This document shows, piece by piece, positions 43,301 to 54,144 of a stretch of 64,000 nt of DNA (positions are counted from its first letter, which is position 1; the number at the start of each line of letters is the position of its first letter). The stretch is from Vandiemenella viatica (Eukaryota; Arthropoda; Insecta; Orthoptera; Morabidae): positions 257,825,199 through 257,889,198 of the forward strand of contig JARYHS010009186.1 in the NCBI GenBank assembly GCA_031002005.1, given 5' to 3'. The translations under genes and the position numbers were made by a program. Under the pieces are notes generated by a model. It saw only the letters and a program-made list of their open reading frames with translations, had not been told where the DNA came from and did not search any database.

Positions 43301-45361
43301 GAAACCAACTTGGTGGAATTTTTACATGCTTCAACAATCAATGACAATCTTTCTTTGAAAAGTTAATTACCAGACAAATGCTTAAACTTTTTACCGAAAC
43401 CATTATATATTTGTAATTGCCTCAATTTAGGCTGTCTACTGATATAAAGTTCTCAATTGTATACATTTTAGTTAAAAAGTTCATTTTTTCTCTTAATTAA
43501 AACTGCTAATTAAACTCTGCCAGATTAGTTAATTTTACAACCAAAATACTTGGGACAATGCTGACTATAGCTGGTGATTCAAAGATATTTCAAATCTTAG
43601 CTTTTTACTTTTCAAATCGCGCGTTTCAAAATGTGAACAAACCAAAATATCTCTTAAAATAAATTTTTCCCGATACAATGAATACACTTTAAAATGATTT
43701 TTATGACGAATTCTCACTGTGGGAATGAATACACGGAAATTTCTTCGAGTTGACAATTACTCTTCTCGAAATTTCTAAGTCCAGCATAAGTGACTTCACA
43801 ATTGATCTATAGAAAAATTTACTGCTGGGGATGGCTAGTAGGAGTGCTTTTAGTGAACTAAGGAGTACCTTACAACCTGAGAAACTAACACGACCAATAG
43901 ATTTCAATAGGGGTTAAATTTAAAACTGGAAAGTTTACGGTCAGTATAAAACACTGAAATTTATGATTGCACTAAAGTACCTGTGATTCGGATATGCCAT
44001 CTTAGATCCATGGTAATCGAACTAGCTCTTAATGGTTAATACCGATTAAAAATTATGAATAGCAAACCAAGTTACACAGAAAAATAAATAGGTTTTAAAT
44101 AAAAGAGTACAGGGGAAGGAAATGTTTGGAGAAAAAGGAATTTTTAACTTCAAAACTCTTTCCTTGCATTACATTTAGAAATCTAGTTTCATCTACAGCA
44201 GTAGTTGTTCTAATAGCTAATATGCTACATTTATTTAAGGTTAATTTTTCATACATATTTTAAACGTTAAAAAATTGTTTTAATACAATGTCATAAAAAA
44301 TAATGGAAAAAAGATGAAGGCCGATGAATCAAAAGTGAGGCAGATTTTGAAAGTATTTTTAGCAGTTTTCTGACAAAATATCTTAAGATGCTGCAGAGAT
44401 TGGTAATGGTCCATGGTATGACAATGGAGGAAGAGGAAAGCAGCCATCTGGCAGGGACTGTTTGCTTTTGCACTTTGATTGTAATCACTATTTTAACAAC
44501 TCGATATACTGAACAATCAGTGACCAAACCAATTGTTCGCAGACAACTGAACTATGAAATCAGTGTAGCCAAAGTATGGACACTCATCATTCTGGCACGC
44601 TCGTCTTTCTTGCCCAATCAACATATTTCCATTTCCTTAATATATCTGCAACATCATCCTTACTGCAGTTTTAGCTATGACTACAATATTCTATATGATT
44701 TAGAGATTGAAAAAATACTCCTAACTGAATTTATATTAAATTAAACTGAGATCTTTTTTCCCCTGTATTCATCAACTGTTAACAAGTGGATAATGGAAAC
44801 AAAGTGAAAATAGGATAGGGAAAAATAACCTGACAGATGAACATGTAAAAAACACAACTGTACAATATTCCGGTTAATAACCTAAGTCGTGTAGGAGGTG
44901 AGATATATGGCAGGGGAAAAGATGTGACCACATCCCAATCCATCTTCATCTGGGGTAAGTGACTGGCTATTTTTCTCTATCCTGTCATGTCTCGTCTTCT
45001 TTGTTAAAAACTATTAAACTGGAGGTTTTAATAAGTTAAGTTTCATCCTCATAGAAACTAACTAAAACATTTCTTCTCATTATTATCACTAGTAAAGTAC
45101 GTGAATTGAACAAGTTTATGCAGAATAAACTAAAAACATCGAGTACAGTTTCCTTACCGTAATTCTGCTTCTTCTTTCTTTCTCCTCTCCTCCTCCTTTT
45201 CTCTCTCCCGCTGCTCTCTTAATAACCTCTTTTTTATCTTCTCGTTCTTTACGATCCCTTTGCTCTCTTTCAGCTTTCAGATCAGGATGTTCTTCACGTT
45301 TTGTTTTGTTTAACCTATTCATAATTTCATTACTTCGTTTCGCCACACGAATTTTCCGTAC
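37283..45361 (-). CDS. CCDC25: Coiled-coil domain-containing protein 25, 3' part (2 exons)
   Basis: CCDC25 is a small conserved coiled-coil protein. In mammals it is described as a membrane sensor of extracellular DNA; in other animals its role is poorly known. Two exons join in phase: 45158-45361 (IRVAKRSNEIMNRLNKTKRE, then a charged coiled coil) and 37283-37364 (RSYSTLMKTENMTSNR to the C-terminus NDSDDFM). The C-terminal SYSxLM, NMTSN and DSDDFM blocks and the N-E-I-x-N-R-L-N-K-T-K block match the family. One apparent frame break lies in a 6-T run (45230-45235): with five T the frame runs on as KKRLLREQREREKEEERRKK to the donor. The 5' exons (the N-terminal two thirds, about 130 codons) were not found upstream within visible sequence; they may lie in the gap or beyond 64000. 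The intron between the two exons is 7793 bp. Confidence 0.88.
38321..38695. mobile_element. hAT MITE (left arm)
   Basis: The ends are CAGGGTTTCTCAAAG and CAGGGTTTCTCAAAC (reverse complement of the right end). A perfect CTCTAGAA duplication flanks it (38313-38320, 38696-38703). It is 375 bp with no ORF. The duplicated copy at 60478-60852 has the same length and flanks, so this insertion predates the duplication. Confidence 0.9.
38980..39167. repeat. Fold-back at end of left arm
   Basis: AAAAGTTGTCGGACCTCCCA and GGTGGGAGGCCCAAGAACTT begin two arms of about 80 bp that pair through TCTCAGACTC / GAGTCTGAGA. The minus strand carries CCAGAAGATGG, then CCCTGAAATGTCGTATC, a Penelope-type terminal motif with GAAA and a short stem. 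A single arm of this family also appears at about 45570-45630. Confidence 0.75.
39184..41492. other. CCDC25 intron; decayed repeat pieces only
   Basis: Short open frames (39402-39629, 40092-40286) are without motif. ATAGCCGAAAGCTTAGTGAA near 40647-40666 is another decayed Penelope-type motif. Nothing else is recognised. Confidence 0.4.
41493..41584 (-). other. Candidate orphan terminal exon (unassigned)
   Basis: After an acceptor-like CCCATCAAG the minus strand reads IVDMYKAVKEHKPLDSLPLL, then FNAVPEFDY and a stop. Its base composition is distinctly less AT-rich than the flanks and the peptide looks protein-like. I do not recognise the family. It lies inside the CCDC25 intron on the same strand, downstream of the promoter-like region at about 43120. 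Confidence 0.25.
41585..42965. other. CCDC25 intron, nothing assigned
   Basis: AT-rich. No ORF, terminal repeat or motif recognised. Confidence 0.4.
42966..43126 (-). promoter_or_regulatory. Possible minus-strand promoter and non-coding first exon
   Basis: On the minus strand TATAAAA (43126-43120) is followed by about 150 bp of relatively GC-rich sequence and a consensus donor TTG|GTGAGT at 42965. A good-context ATG soon after the TATA box opens only a 13-codon frame. It could serve a nested transcript ending at 41493, or be part of an unrecognised repeat. Confidence 0.3.
43150..45157. other. CCDC25 intron, nothing assigned
   Basis: AT-rich. The plus-strand open frame 44388-44744 shows no family motif and is probably fortuitous. 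Confidence 0.4.
45158..45361 (-). CDS. CCDC25: CCDC25 internal (penultimate) exon
   Basis: The acceptor is CACAAACAG just above 45361 and the donor GTAAGG just below 45158. Read in one frame the second half turns into a Gly/Ala-rich peptide. In the other frame it is the expected Glu/Lys/Arg coiled coil, which ends two bases into an Arg codon that the last exon completes. Confidence 0.88.
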
Positions 45362-47079
45362 CTGTTTGTGGAGATATTTTAATGTTACTGGAGTAAACAA
45401 AAATAATGTACTAATTTCATACATAAAAAAACAATACAATAAAATACAAAATAAATCTCTTAGTACAAGATAAATTAGACTTTTCTTTAACAAAGCTTCT
45501 AGGAAAAATATCTGTATTATGAAAGAATGAAGGCTTTCACAATGTATCAACTGTATACAAAATTATCGGGCTGATGGAGGATGGGTGGTGATCCACTCCT
45601 CCCCCTGGGAGGCCCGAGAACTTTTCATATATATTAGTAATATTCTAAACCAATTATTTCAGCAAGAAAGTCATTTTAGAGCAATCCTAGGCACATCCCT
45701 TTAATTGGCCGAAATATGTTTTATGCTGCAAAAAGCTACTATTCAAATTCTTAATACTTTCATCAACTAATATTTCGTGGAACTTTACCAAAGAATACCT
45801 TTTTAATACAGACCAAAAACAAAAAAAATTTTAGTTTGATTTTAACAATGAAGTCTGACTGGATAGTTACCTTTTATGCCCAAAGAACAGAATTATCTCC
45901 CAGCTAAAAATCTTCACTTTCCCATCCACCCATTCAATTTTTACTGATATGAAAGGCATAATACATACGATTTACTCCAAGACTTGTCAAACTCGAGAAA
46001 GATGAGAAGAAAATCCTGGCTTTTGTATATTTGTAAGATTCGTGAAGAAACAACAGAGGCATTTTTATATGAACAAGTTCAACAATTCACTTTGCTAAAA
46101 CATAGCATGAGCAATGACCAAATAAACAGATTTTTTTAAAAAAAATGTAAATCAATGAGAGAAATCATTCTGTTGCAGAAAGTGAATACATACTGCAGAG
46201 TTTTATACTCGGCTCAGAACGACAGCTCATATCTTTTTGTCACTAAACAGGCATGAGACTTTGTCTATTTTTACAACATTGATTATTGTGCAATTTCATT
46301 TCTCTTTGTAAGCTAAATGATTATTCTGAATTGTCACTGTTCAACTTGAAAATCTGCAGATAAGGACATTTCAGAAGTAAAGTCTTAACATAATGAGTGT
46401 GTGCAATGCCTCTTGCTGTAGATTTAACTGCCACCATAAGTATATTTCAAGTAACTTCCAAACCAAGCAAAGCAACAAACTAGAATGTAATGTTACTTGC
46501 TGGTCTCTAGCATAACAGCAATTAATGTGCCAATATGAGCCGAAATGTTTGGGGTTGCCATTGGATAATTCCAGGTAAAATCGCCAGTACTGAACTTAAA
46601 GGTTGACTACCCCTACAAATTGATAACTTAGAACAAACACGTCATTCAGCCTTCTCCATTTCCAATAATTGGAGATATGAAAGTAAATTAAAATGTAAAA
46701 CAGAAATAATTTTTAAATACAAAAAATAATTAGAAAGTGAAATAGTCCCCAGAAGTTAAGGTAGTCAAATGAAATTTTTATAAGAACAGAGATTTTCCAA
46801 GTGTATGAATGCAGCGTAGCCTTCTTGGGTTTGCAACTTGATAGTGCCACAGAAACATTTCAACAACATGCCCAGTCGTGTCAGAAGTACACTACTAAGG
46901 TAAGCTCCATTATTAAACAAAGTTACGCTCCTGCTCACTTTGTTACCACTGACAGCTTTAAACTTGATGTGCTCCTGTCCGAGGATTGAAAGCTCCAATT
47001 TCAATGCATATTCTTTAATGGTAGTTTGCCATAACTATAAGTGATTAAGTGCCAAATTCCATTTTATGTTAACTCAACG
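45362..47079. other. Region upstream of CCDC25 exon, nothing coding assigned
   Basis: The only recognised element is a Penelope-type arm at about 45527-45640 (GAAGGCTTTCAC and GGGAGGCCCGAGAACTTTTC), related to 39150-39195. The minus-strand open frame 46765-47004 is unassigned. Confidence 0.4.
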
Positions 47080-47250
47080 ACTCGCCACTCTGTTGACCGC
47101 AAAGTTTGTGCGAGCTCAGCCACTTGTTTCTTTTACTTGACAAAGGGTTAACCCCGAAATATTGTGTTTTCTGTGTTTGTGTATAATTTTGTGTTTCTGC
47201 TGCCCTCCTCCCTTCAGCTTTGGTGAGTGTTGGGTGTATTTCATCTATCC
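47080..47250 (+). mobile_element. Penelope-type tail fragment
   Basis: TTGTTTCTTTTACTTGACAA, AGGGTTAACCCCGAAATATT and TCTGCTGCCCTCCTCCCTTC match 25620-25730 almost base for base, showing a second copy of the same terminal region without a coding part. Confidence 0.65.
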
Positions 47251-47548
47251 TTCCCTTATGAATCATTGATAACGCCTTGATAAGAGGTAAAACTTGAATG
47301 GCATTAAAGCATACAAAAAAAGTTGCACTGAAATTATTTTTAGAAGATTTATTGCAGAATCACACACCATTTCTCTACAAGTCATGCATTTTATTTGCAT
47401 AATGGAATTATTATTTTATTGAAAAAATAATATACGTACTTGGGAGAGAGACTGGGACCTTCTGTCTAGCAACAACCAAGCACATTTTTCATTGCCTTAA
47501 CAAAAACCATAAGCTGTGGTTGTTACATTACTTATGTAAACTGCACGT

Positions 47549-48482
47549 TGTTGCGAATGAATCGCAAGAAGTACTTAGGTGTACAGGTTGCACAATTAAG
47601 TGTAGGATTTACGTGTTCGGAGACGCGTAGGATGTTGTGGAGAAGCAATGTTTATCAACAGAGGCAGTAAACATAAACAGTAGATAGAGGCCGGAAGGTC
47701 GAGCGAGGGGAGATAGGACTGTGTGTTGACAAGCAGCGGAAGAGCGCCCGATAACGCCCTCGACCCGACAGCCTGCGTGACAGGAAACACGAAAATTTCC
47801 AGAAGGATAAACAAAGCTGATGCAAGAACGTAGGATACGTGACCAGCGCAACCCGAATGTTCGAGAAGGTCGAGAAGACACACGCAGTGTCGTCACCGGA
47901 CGATATAAAAGAGGTGGCCGGGCCACCAGCAGGGCAGAGGATCACCAGCAGGGCAGAGAGGATCACCAGCAGAGCAGAGAGGGAGTAGAGTAGGGCGGAG
48001 CAGAGACAGAGCAGGGCACAGTAGTCGCCGTTGTTAGCTGTTAGGGTCTTCAAGTATAAGGGTCTTAGTAAATGACGGACCAGCAGATAGAAGGACCCAA
48101 GCTAGTTACTCCCGAGGGGTGGTATCTTTCGTTCGGGTTTCTCATTCTTCTACACTGGTGTTACCAGCATAGTCTGGCAACTGGAGAATATCCCGAGGAA
48201 CCGGCGATTATGATGTTCCCAGATTCTGATGATTCTGAAGAGGAATAGGTACCTCCCGTAATTTCTGAATATTTCAGTGGAAGTAGGTCGGGCTTCGTGA
48301 GCTGCAAGTTTGATTGTAATCTCAACTTGTATGTGTTTTTATTTCTCAAACCCTTTTCCACACCGAGTTCCCAAGTTTGAAAATCGTTACTCACTTGTAT
48401 TTAGACTTCCAACAACTAAACGGAAGTCTAGCTCCCAACTTCCGAACCGCTCGCGGAAGTAAATAGCCAACTAGACGCAACA
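47549..48482 (+). repeat. Left LTR (934 bp)
   Basis: Starts TGTTGCGAATGAATCGC and ends GACGCAACA. A TATA box (TATAAAA, 47904-47910) should mark the U3/R region. CAGCAGGGCAGAG-type short repeats follow it. It contains about 144 bp (48115-48258) absent from the right LTR, bounded by CTCCCG repeats. Confidence 0.92.
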
Positions 48483-48495
48483 TACCTATAATTTT

Positions 48496-48514
48496 TTTGG
48501 TGTCAATAGTGTGG
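48496..48514 (+). other. Possible primer binding site
   Basis: TTTGGTGTCAATAGTGTGG lies 14-16 bases after the LTR end and begins with TGG like tRNA 3'-end complements. The spacing is larger than usual, so this is tentative. Confidence 0.3.
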
Positions 48515-49098
48515 GGTTAGGCCTAGGAAAGCTACGAGTGTTTGGCCGGAAAAGCCACAAAACCAGTAAGACGACTGACAGAGTTTTGGCCAACCTTGGC
48601 CCAAAGGTCAGCATATCGGCAATATAGGCCACAAATTTGAGGAATAGGTGTGGGTACTTCTGTAGAACTCAGCCCGAAGTCAAAGTAAGACTGACGGCTT
48701 GGAGAACGAAGCCGACAGAGGGAGGTCACTGCAAATAAGTAGGCGTCGAGAGAAGAAGAAGAGGATCCACTGGTCAACCACGAGAGGGGTCACTCGACAA
48801 CGGAGAAAACCTGCCAGCAGCATCCATGAGACAACAAGACGGGTAGCAGCCGTAACGCAGCCGAGGCCAACGAGGGTCGACAACAGTAGCCGCGACGCAG
48901 CCAAGTGCAGCCGTGACGCAGCCGCAGTCACCGCAACGCAACCGCAGTCACCACAACGCAGCAGCAGTCAGAGCGACGCAGCCGAGGGCAGCGGGACGAG
49001 CCGCAGTCAGCAGTCATCAGCCGCAGTCAGCAGCCAAACGAGCAGCGCACGTCGTTTAGAAGTTAATTCCAGCAGGTGAGATAATACGCACAGCAAGC
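48515..49098 (+). other. Gypsy leader with CAG/CCGCAGTCA repeats and small ORF
   Basis: The gag leader contains tandem GCAGCCGCAGTCACC-type units (about 48880-49035). A plus-strand open frame (48699-49079) would give an Arg/Ser/Gln-rich peptide ending 20 bases before the gag ATG. Its composition suggests low-complexity leader rather than a conserved protein. Confidence 0.55.
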
Positions 49099-50121
49099 AT
49101 GCCTAACGATGCAATGCCAAGTAGTCAGGAGGCGCAGTCATCACCTCAGAGGCAGTATATTAGTTTAAATGAAGTCATTAAATTAATTCCTCATTCTTTT
49201 GATGGCGATAAGGCACAGTTAAATGAATTTTTGGATAACTGTGATAGTGCTTTTGAACTGGTGGCGCCAGAACAGCATGAGATCTTATTAAAATTTGTTA
49301 AAGCCAGAATAGTATCGACAGCTAGAAGCAAATTACTCGTCAGAGATTTGACTACAACTTGGCCGGCAGTTCGTGCGATATTGGTTGAAAACTATGGCTG
49401 CAAAAGAACGCTAGACTATTATGCATGCAAAATGTTTGCTAGTAGGCAAGAATCATGGGAGAGCATTGCGCAATGGGGTTCGCGCATAGATGCACTCCAG
49501 CATCAGTTCAGGGAAGCCATAAAGGGTGTTATGGCAGAAACGGAATTGGCAGGCAGCATAGCTCTTGTATTAAAGTTAGGAAGGGCTGTTTTTATTCAAG
49601 GGTTATATGATGATCGAATAAAAACAATTGTACGTGCCAGGGGAGAAACGATTACCCTTTCAGAAGCTGTGGAAATCGCAGCCACAGAGGAAAGTGCGAT
49701 TGCTTCAGCGAAAGAAAAACCGGTTTCACGATATCCCTTCAGAAATCAGAAGGTAGAAAGAAAAACGGTCCCATTCTGTTTCAATTGCAAAAAATCCGGG
49801 CATACAGCCAAAGATTATCGTGCACAAAAGCGCGTAAGGGTAATTGATAAAGAGGACGAACTGGATAAGAAAGCGATAAATGCTTTGCTTGCTAAGTTAG
49901 ACAAGATGGAAAAAGAAAACGCCGTCAGAACGATGGAAACACGGCGAGAGACGAGAAGTAGCGCTAGGCAAGCGGCCCAAACAGCACCCTTTAAGAAGAA
50001 GGTACCGTATACCAGTGAAATTACGTGCTATAAGTGCAACCGAAAAGGGCATTACGCACGGGATTGCCGAGAAAATGCATGGTCGGGAAAGGAAAAAGAT
50101 CGAAAATCGGTAAACTGTTAA
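49099..50121 (+). CDS. gag: Gag-like protein, two zinc knuckles
   Basis: A 340-residue intact frame with a good ATG. Gag would form the internal particle that packages the element RNA. The N-terminal half is a helical capsid-like region (IKLIPHSFDGDKAQLNEFLD near residues 27-46; WESIAQWGSRIDALQHQFRE further on). The C-terminal half has two Cys-rich knuckles: CFNCKKSGHTAKDY near 233, in which the last ligand is Tyr instead of Cys, and CYKCNRKGHYARDC near 312, which is intact. The stop overlaps the following pol frame by about 90 bases, with pol in the -1 frame, as is common for gypsy elements. I could not identify a standard slippery heptamer. This is the only fully intact large frame in the element. 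Confidence 0.88.
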   Translation: MPNDAMPSSQEAQSSPQRQYISLNEVIKLIPHSFDGDKAQLNEFLDNCDSAFELVAPEQHEILLKFVKARIVSTARSKLLVRDLTTTWPAVRAILVENYGCKRTLDYYACKMFASRQESWESIAQWGSRIDALQHQFREAIKGVMAETELAGSIALVLKLGRAVFIQGLYDDRIKTIVRARGETITLSEAVEIAATEESAIASAKEKPVSRYPFRNQKVERKTVPFCFNCKKSGHTAKDYRAQKRVRVIDKEDELDKKAINALLAKLDKMEKENAVRTMETRRETRSSARQAAQTAPFKKKVPYTSEITCYKCNRKGHYARDCRENAWSGKEKDRKSVNC

Positions 50122-51401
50122 GTGGCGTAATGAGGCAGTCACATTGCGCCAGGCCCCCAAAAGTATATAAAGTAGACTGCACAGACAAAAATGAATACGT
50201 GACGATGCAATGTGATGGAGCAAAGCATAATCGGATGAAATTCCTGGTAGATAGTGGGGCACAGATCAGCTTAATAAAAAAGGATAGTATACCTATGGGA
50301 GCAAAAAGGGATACTAGTGGAAAAATTAGAATTAAAGGGATTAGTAACAATATAGTGAAAACAGAAGCTTCCGTAGTAATTAAGTTGCAAGTCGAAAAGG
50401 GTTTGGTACTAAGGCAAAAGTTCTATGTGATAGGGTCGGACATAGATTTGCCATTTGAAGGCTTGTTAGGAAGGGATTTCTTGGCACAAAATAGGGCCAT
50501 AATAGATTATGGTGGGAGGACCATTGAGATTCGCGGGAAGCGAATTAGCTTGGAAACCGCGCAAGAAGGGCCATTTCAGACACAACGTGAGATGCGTTGT
50601 AGTGGTTCTTGTAGATCGGTAAGACGAACCGACGGCTACAAGAATGTTGTGGGTGTCGTAAGGGTTACGTCACCAATTCATGCTCGTCCGTCCACTAACG
50701 GAACTGTGCGACGGGACGGGAGAAGTGTCGTAGGGATTACGACGCGAAATGGTGTCTGTCCGTCCACTAACGGATCTGTGCGACGCGACAGGGAAGATGT
50801 CGTGAGGATTGCGACATCAGGTGAAATGTGTCCACTCACTAAAGGAACTGTGAGGCGTGACAGAAGGATTCCGAGGGCACTGGGTGCTGACTCGAAGACG
50901 GTAGGCCCCGTGAAAAGGCGAGATTGTCCGTCGACTAACGGAATTGTGCGACGTGACGGAAGGTTTTCGAGGGCAGTAGGTACTGCATCGAAGACAGTAA
51001 GCCCCGTGAAAGGGCGTAGTAGTTTAACGAATGCGGAAAAGTCCGACTCGTTAGCAGTAAGATCTGCGTGGCATAAGGATGCGACGGAACGCACCTATGC
51101 GGAGGTGGCTAAGACCACGAAGTCAAAGGCGATTCCAATCGCGAAAAACAGGAGTAAGTGCAGGAGTAAGTGTAGTACTCAACCGAGAGTGGAAGCCGGG
51201 AAGGCTCGAAACTTAGAAATAAGAATAGGCCCGCGCGAGGAAAAAATAGTGAGAGTAAGAGTAACGTTGAGGGATGAATCAGAGGTGATAATCCCAAAGC
51301 AAGAAGTAAAAACCAGGTCTATTTGTGCCAGAAGCATTGGTATCCGTGAGAAACGGAGTGTGCATCACAAGTATGCTAAACACTACGGAAGAGGAAGTTA
51401 A
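50034..51401 (+). CDS. pol: Pol N-terminal frame: aspartic protease and repeated linker
   Basis: Opens in the -1 frame relative to gag. The retroviral-type aspartic protease is visible at MKFLVDSGAQISLI (catalytic D-S-G, near 50240-50280) and at FEGLLGRDFLAQNRAIIDYG (near 50456-50516). Its role is cleavage of Gag-Pol. The following stretch (about 50680-51020) holds four tandem copies of a CPSTNGxVRRDxR motif, unusual for gypsy pol, then a basic linker. The frame is lost near 51325, where the continuation moves to another frame. A protease with both conserved blocks is present. Whether the linker repeat is functional is unknown. Confidence 0.82.
   Translation: MQPKRALRTGLPRKCMVGKGKRSKIGKLLSGVMRQSHCARPPKVYKVDCTDKNEYVTMQCDGAKHNRMKFLVDSGAQISLIKKDSIPMGAKRDTSGKIRIKGISNNIVKTEASVVIKLQVEKGLVLRQKFYVIGSDIDLPFEGLLGRDFLAQNRAIIDYGGRTIEIRGKRISLETAQEGPFQTQREMRCSGSCRSVRRTDGYKNVVGVVRVTSPIHARPSTNGTVRRDGRSVVGITTRNGVCPSTNGSVRRDREDVVRIATSGEMCPLTKGTVRRDRRIPRALGADSKTVGPVKRRDCPSTNGIVRRDGRFSRAVGTASKTVSPVKGRSSLTNAEKSDSLAVRSAWHKDATERTYAEVAKTTKSKAIPIAKNRSKCRSKCSTQPRVEAGKARNLEIRIGPREEKIVRVRVTLRDESEVIIPKQEVKTRSICARSIGIREKRSVHHKYAKHYGRGS
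50680..51020 (+). repeat. Tandem coding repeat in pol linker
   Basis: Four units with core TCCACTAACGGAACTGTGCG (starting near 50689, 50760, 50830 and 50928) are spaced 69-98 bases. They encode P-S/L-T-N/K-G-x-V-R-R-D. Units differ at silent and replacement sites. GACGGTAGGCCCCGTGAA and a similar second spacer also repeat between the last units. Confidence 0.85.
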
Positions 51402-53963
51402 ATTAGAAAATCCCATAGTAGAAGCTGAGAAAATGCCAGAATTAAAAGAAACCCACGTAAGGCAAGTTAGAGTAGAGCGACCGGAGGGCAGATCGCGGTT
51501 AAGCAAGCTAAAGGAAAATCTCCGGGTCGATCATTTGAACAAAGAAGAGCAGGAAGCTCTATTGGAGATTTGTGCGGCGTATAATGACATATTCCATTTG
51601 CCGGGAGACAGATTAGGTTATACAGAGGCCGTCAAGCATGAAATTAAACTCCTTCCGGAAGCAGAAGGAAAGATAGTTCGGTTGAGGCCATACCGAATAC
51701 CGGAGGCGCAAAAAGAAATTTTGCAAGGCGAAATAGATAAACTACTACAGGATGACATAGTAGTACCTAGCGATAGTGCATGGAATTCGCCGGTACTGAT
51801 AATTACCGAAGAAAATGGATGCAAGCGGTAAACAAAAATGGCGTGTGGTAATAGACTACAGAAAACTTAATGATCTGACAGTAAATAATGTGTTCCCATT
51901 GCCGCGAATTGATGAAATATTAGATGGGCTAGGAAAGGCAAAATATTTCTCGACACTGGACTTAGCGAAAGGATATTATCAGGTCTTATTGGACGAAAAA
52001 GATCGGGAAAAGACAGCGTTTAGCACTCCTTATGGACATTATGAATTCAAAAGGATGCCTATGGGATTAAAGACGGCACCAAATACCTTCCAAAAATTGA
52101 TGAACTCTGTGTTAACAGGACTGCAAGGTGAGAAAGTGTTCATTATTTAGATGACGTCATTATCTTTGGATCGTCACTAAAGAACATAATGCCAGATTAG
52201 AAGATGTTTTCGAAAGACTGAGAAAGTACAACCTCAAGTTACAAGTAGACAAATGTGAATTTCTACGGAAAGAGGTTACATTTTTGGGACACGTACTCAC
52301 AGAGGAGGGATTGAAACCTGATCCAAAAAAGGTAGAAGCCGTGAAACAATACCCACAACCGAGTAATACCAGTCAGTTAAAGGCATTCTTGGGTTTGAGT
52401 GGATACTATCGACGGTTTCATTAGTAATTATAGTAAAATTGCTAAAGCCGTTGTATGAGTTGCTAAAGAAAGGAGTTACATATATATGGGAACAAAACAG
52501 GAAGAGGCTTTTCAACAATTGAAGGAAAAATTGTTGAATCCTCCCATTTTACAGTATCCCGATTTCACAAAAAGTTTCGTGGTAACCACAGACGCAAGTC
52601 AGATGCGATAGAGCTGTTTTAAGTCAAGGTATAATTGGTAAGGACTTACCCTGTAGCATACGTATCCAGGACCTTAAACAGGGCAGAAAGAAACTACAGC
52701 ACTATCGAAAGGGAAATGCTAGCCATTTGTTGGGCAGTGAAACAGTTCAGACCCTATTTGTTTGGAAGGAAATTTACCATTTGCACAGACCATAAACCGT
52801 TATTGTGGATTAATAGTGTATCAGACCCGTCATCCAGATTAATGAAGTTTCGGTTGAAACTCGAGGAGTATGATTATGAGATCGTGTATAAGAGCGGCAA
52901 AAGAAATCAAGTTGCAGACGCTCTTTCGCGAATCCGAAACATTAGAGAGACCGATGACGAAATAAGTGATAATGATGAAGAGAAACCTGAAAGTAAAGAA
53001 ATAGAGGCAGAAAGTGGTACCTCAACTGCTGACAATGAGAAGGGAACATTATCACCGGAGACGAACAATAAGAAAGAACTTACTCGGGAAGAGAAGATGA
53101 AAATATTGAAGCAATATCATGAATCACCAATTGGTGGACATCAGGGAATAGGTAGGACCTATGAGAGAATTAGGAAGTATTGTAGCTGGGAAGGCATGAA
53201 AGCCGACATTGAGCAGTACATTCGCCAGTGCGAAAGCTGCCAAAAGAATAAGATTACCCAGAGTAAGACAAAGATGCCAATGGAGATAACAAGAACTCCA
53301 GAGCATGTGTTTGAACGGTGTGATATAGACATCGTAGGTCCACTACAGCAATCAGAAAAAGGAAATAAGTATATACTGACATTTCAGGATGCTTTGACAA
53401 AGTTTTTAGTAGCCGAGCCCATAGAGCAGCAAGATGCTGACACGGTAGCAAGAGTGCTAGTAGAACGGATAATTCTAAGGTTCGGAATACCGTCTATTTT
53501 ATTAAGTGACATGGGAAGTAACTTTATGGGTGACCTAATGAGGAGAATATGTAGATTACTACGTATAGAGAAGATACACACTACAAGTTATCACCCACAA
53601 GCGAATGGAGCGTTAGAGAGAACGCATCGCACATTGACGGAAATGCTTCGGCACTACATAAATAAAGGTCAGACAGATTGGGATGCCTGGATCCCATATG
53701 CAGTGTTTGTTTTTAATACAACACCGCATAGCACTACCGGATATACGCCTCACGAATTATTTTTTGGAAGAGTATGTAACTTACCGGGAGTACTACAAAA
53801 GAAACCAGCCGAGGTAATATATAATTACGATGATTACGTAATTGAACTAAGAGAAAGATTAAGGGCAATGCATCAAGAAGCGCGAGAAGCGACAGCGCAA
53901 GCGAAAATGAAAAGTAAGGATAATTATGATAAGACAAAATCCCGTAGTATTCCGACCAGGTGA
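51325..53963 (+). pseudogene. pol: Pol: reverse transcriptase, RNase H, integrase, frame-broken
   Basis: Domains appear in gypsy order across several frames. Reverse transcriptase: VRLRPYRIPEAQKEILQGEI and DDIVVPSDSAWNSPVLI (51670-51810), WRVVIDYRKLNDLTVNN and FSTLDLAKGYYQV (51840-51985), the D-D box at about 52150. RNase H: the region near 52570-52610, then YSTIEREMLAICWAVKQF and FTICTDHKPLLW. Integrase: H-H-C-C zinc region (GGHQ to CESCQKNK, 53130-53250), and catalytic Asp, Asp, Glu in DIDIVGPL, LLSDMGSNF and GALERTHRTL (53320-53640). The function would be reverse transcription and chromosomal integration. Frame changes lie near 51325, 51820, 52145, 52180, 52415, 52600 and 53945. The last removes the GPY/F-like tail (about 53945-54130) from the integrase frame. 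Confidence 0.88.
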
Positions 53964-54144
53964 CAGAGTTTTTTATTTGATGAAAGTGTGAGACGAGGCC
54001 GTTCGAAAAAGTTGGACAGTCAATGGAGGGGTCCGTATACAGTAATTGAGACTAAGGGACCAAATGTAGTAATTCAGTTGAAGAAGAATAAATATACAAA
54101 AGTGCATGCCAACAGACTAAAAGAGTTCTTTTAAAATTGCAGGA

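Noticed and set aside
44388..44744. 118-codon plus-strand open frame
   Set aside because: No family motif, AT-rich intron context, no splice or promoter support.
46765..47004. 79-codon minus-strand open frame upstream of the CCDC25 exon
   Set aside because: Tested as a 5' exon of CCDC25, but it has none of the conserved N-terminal blocks and lacks suitable splice phases.
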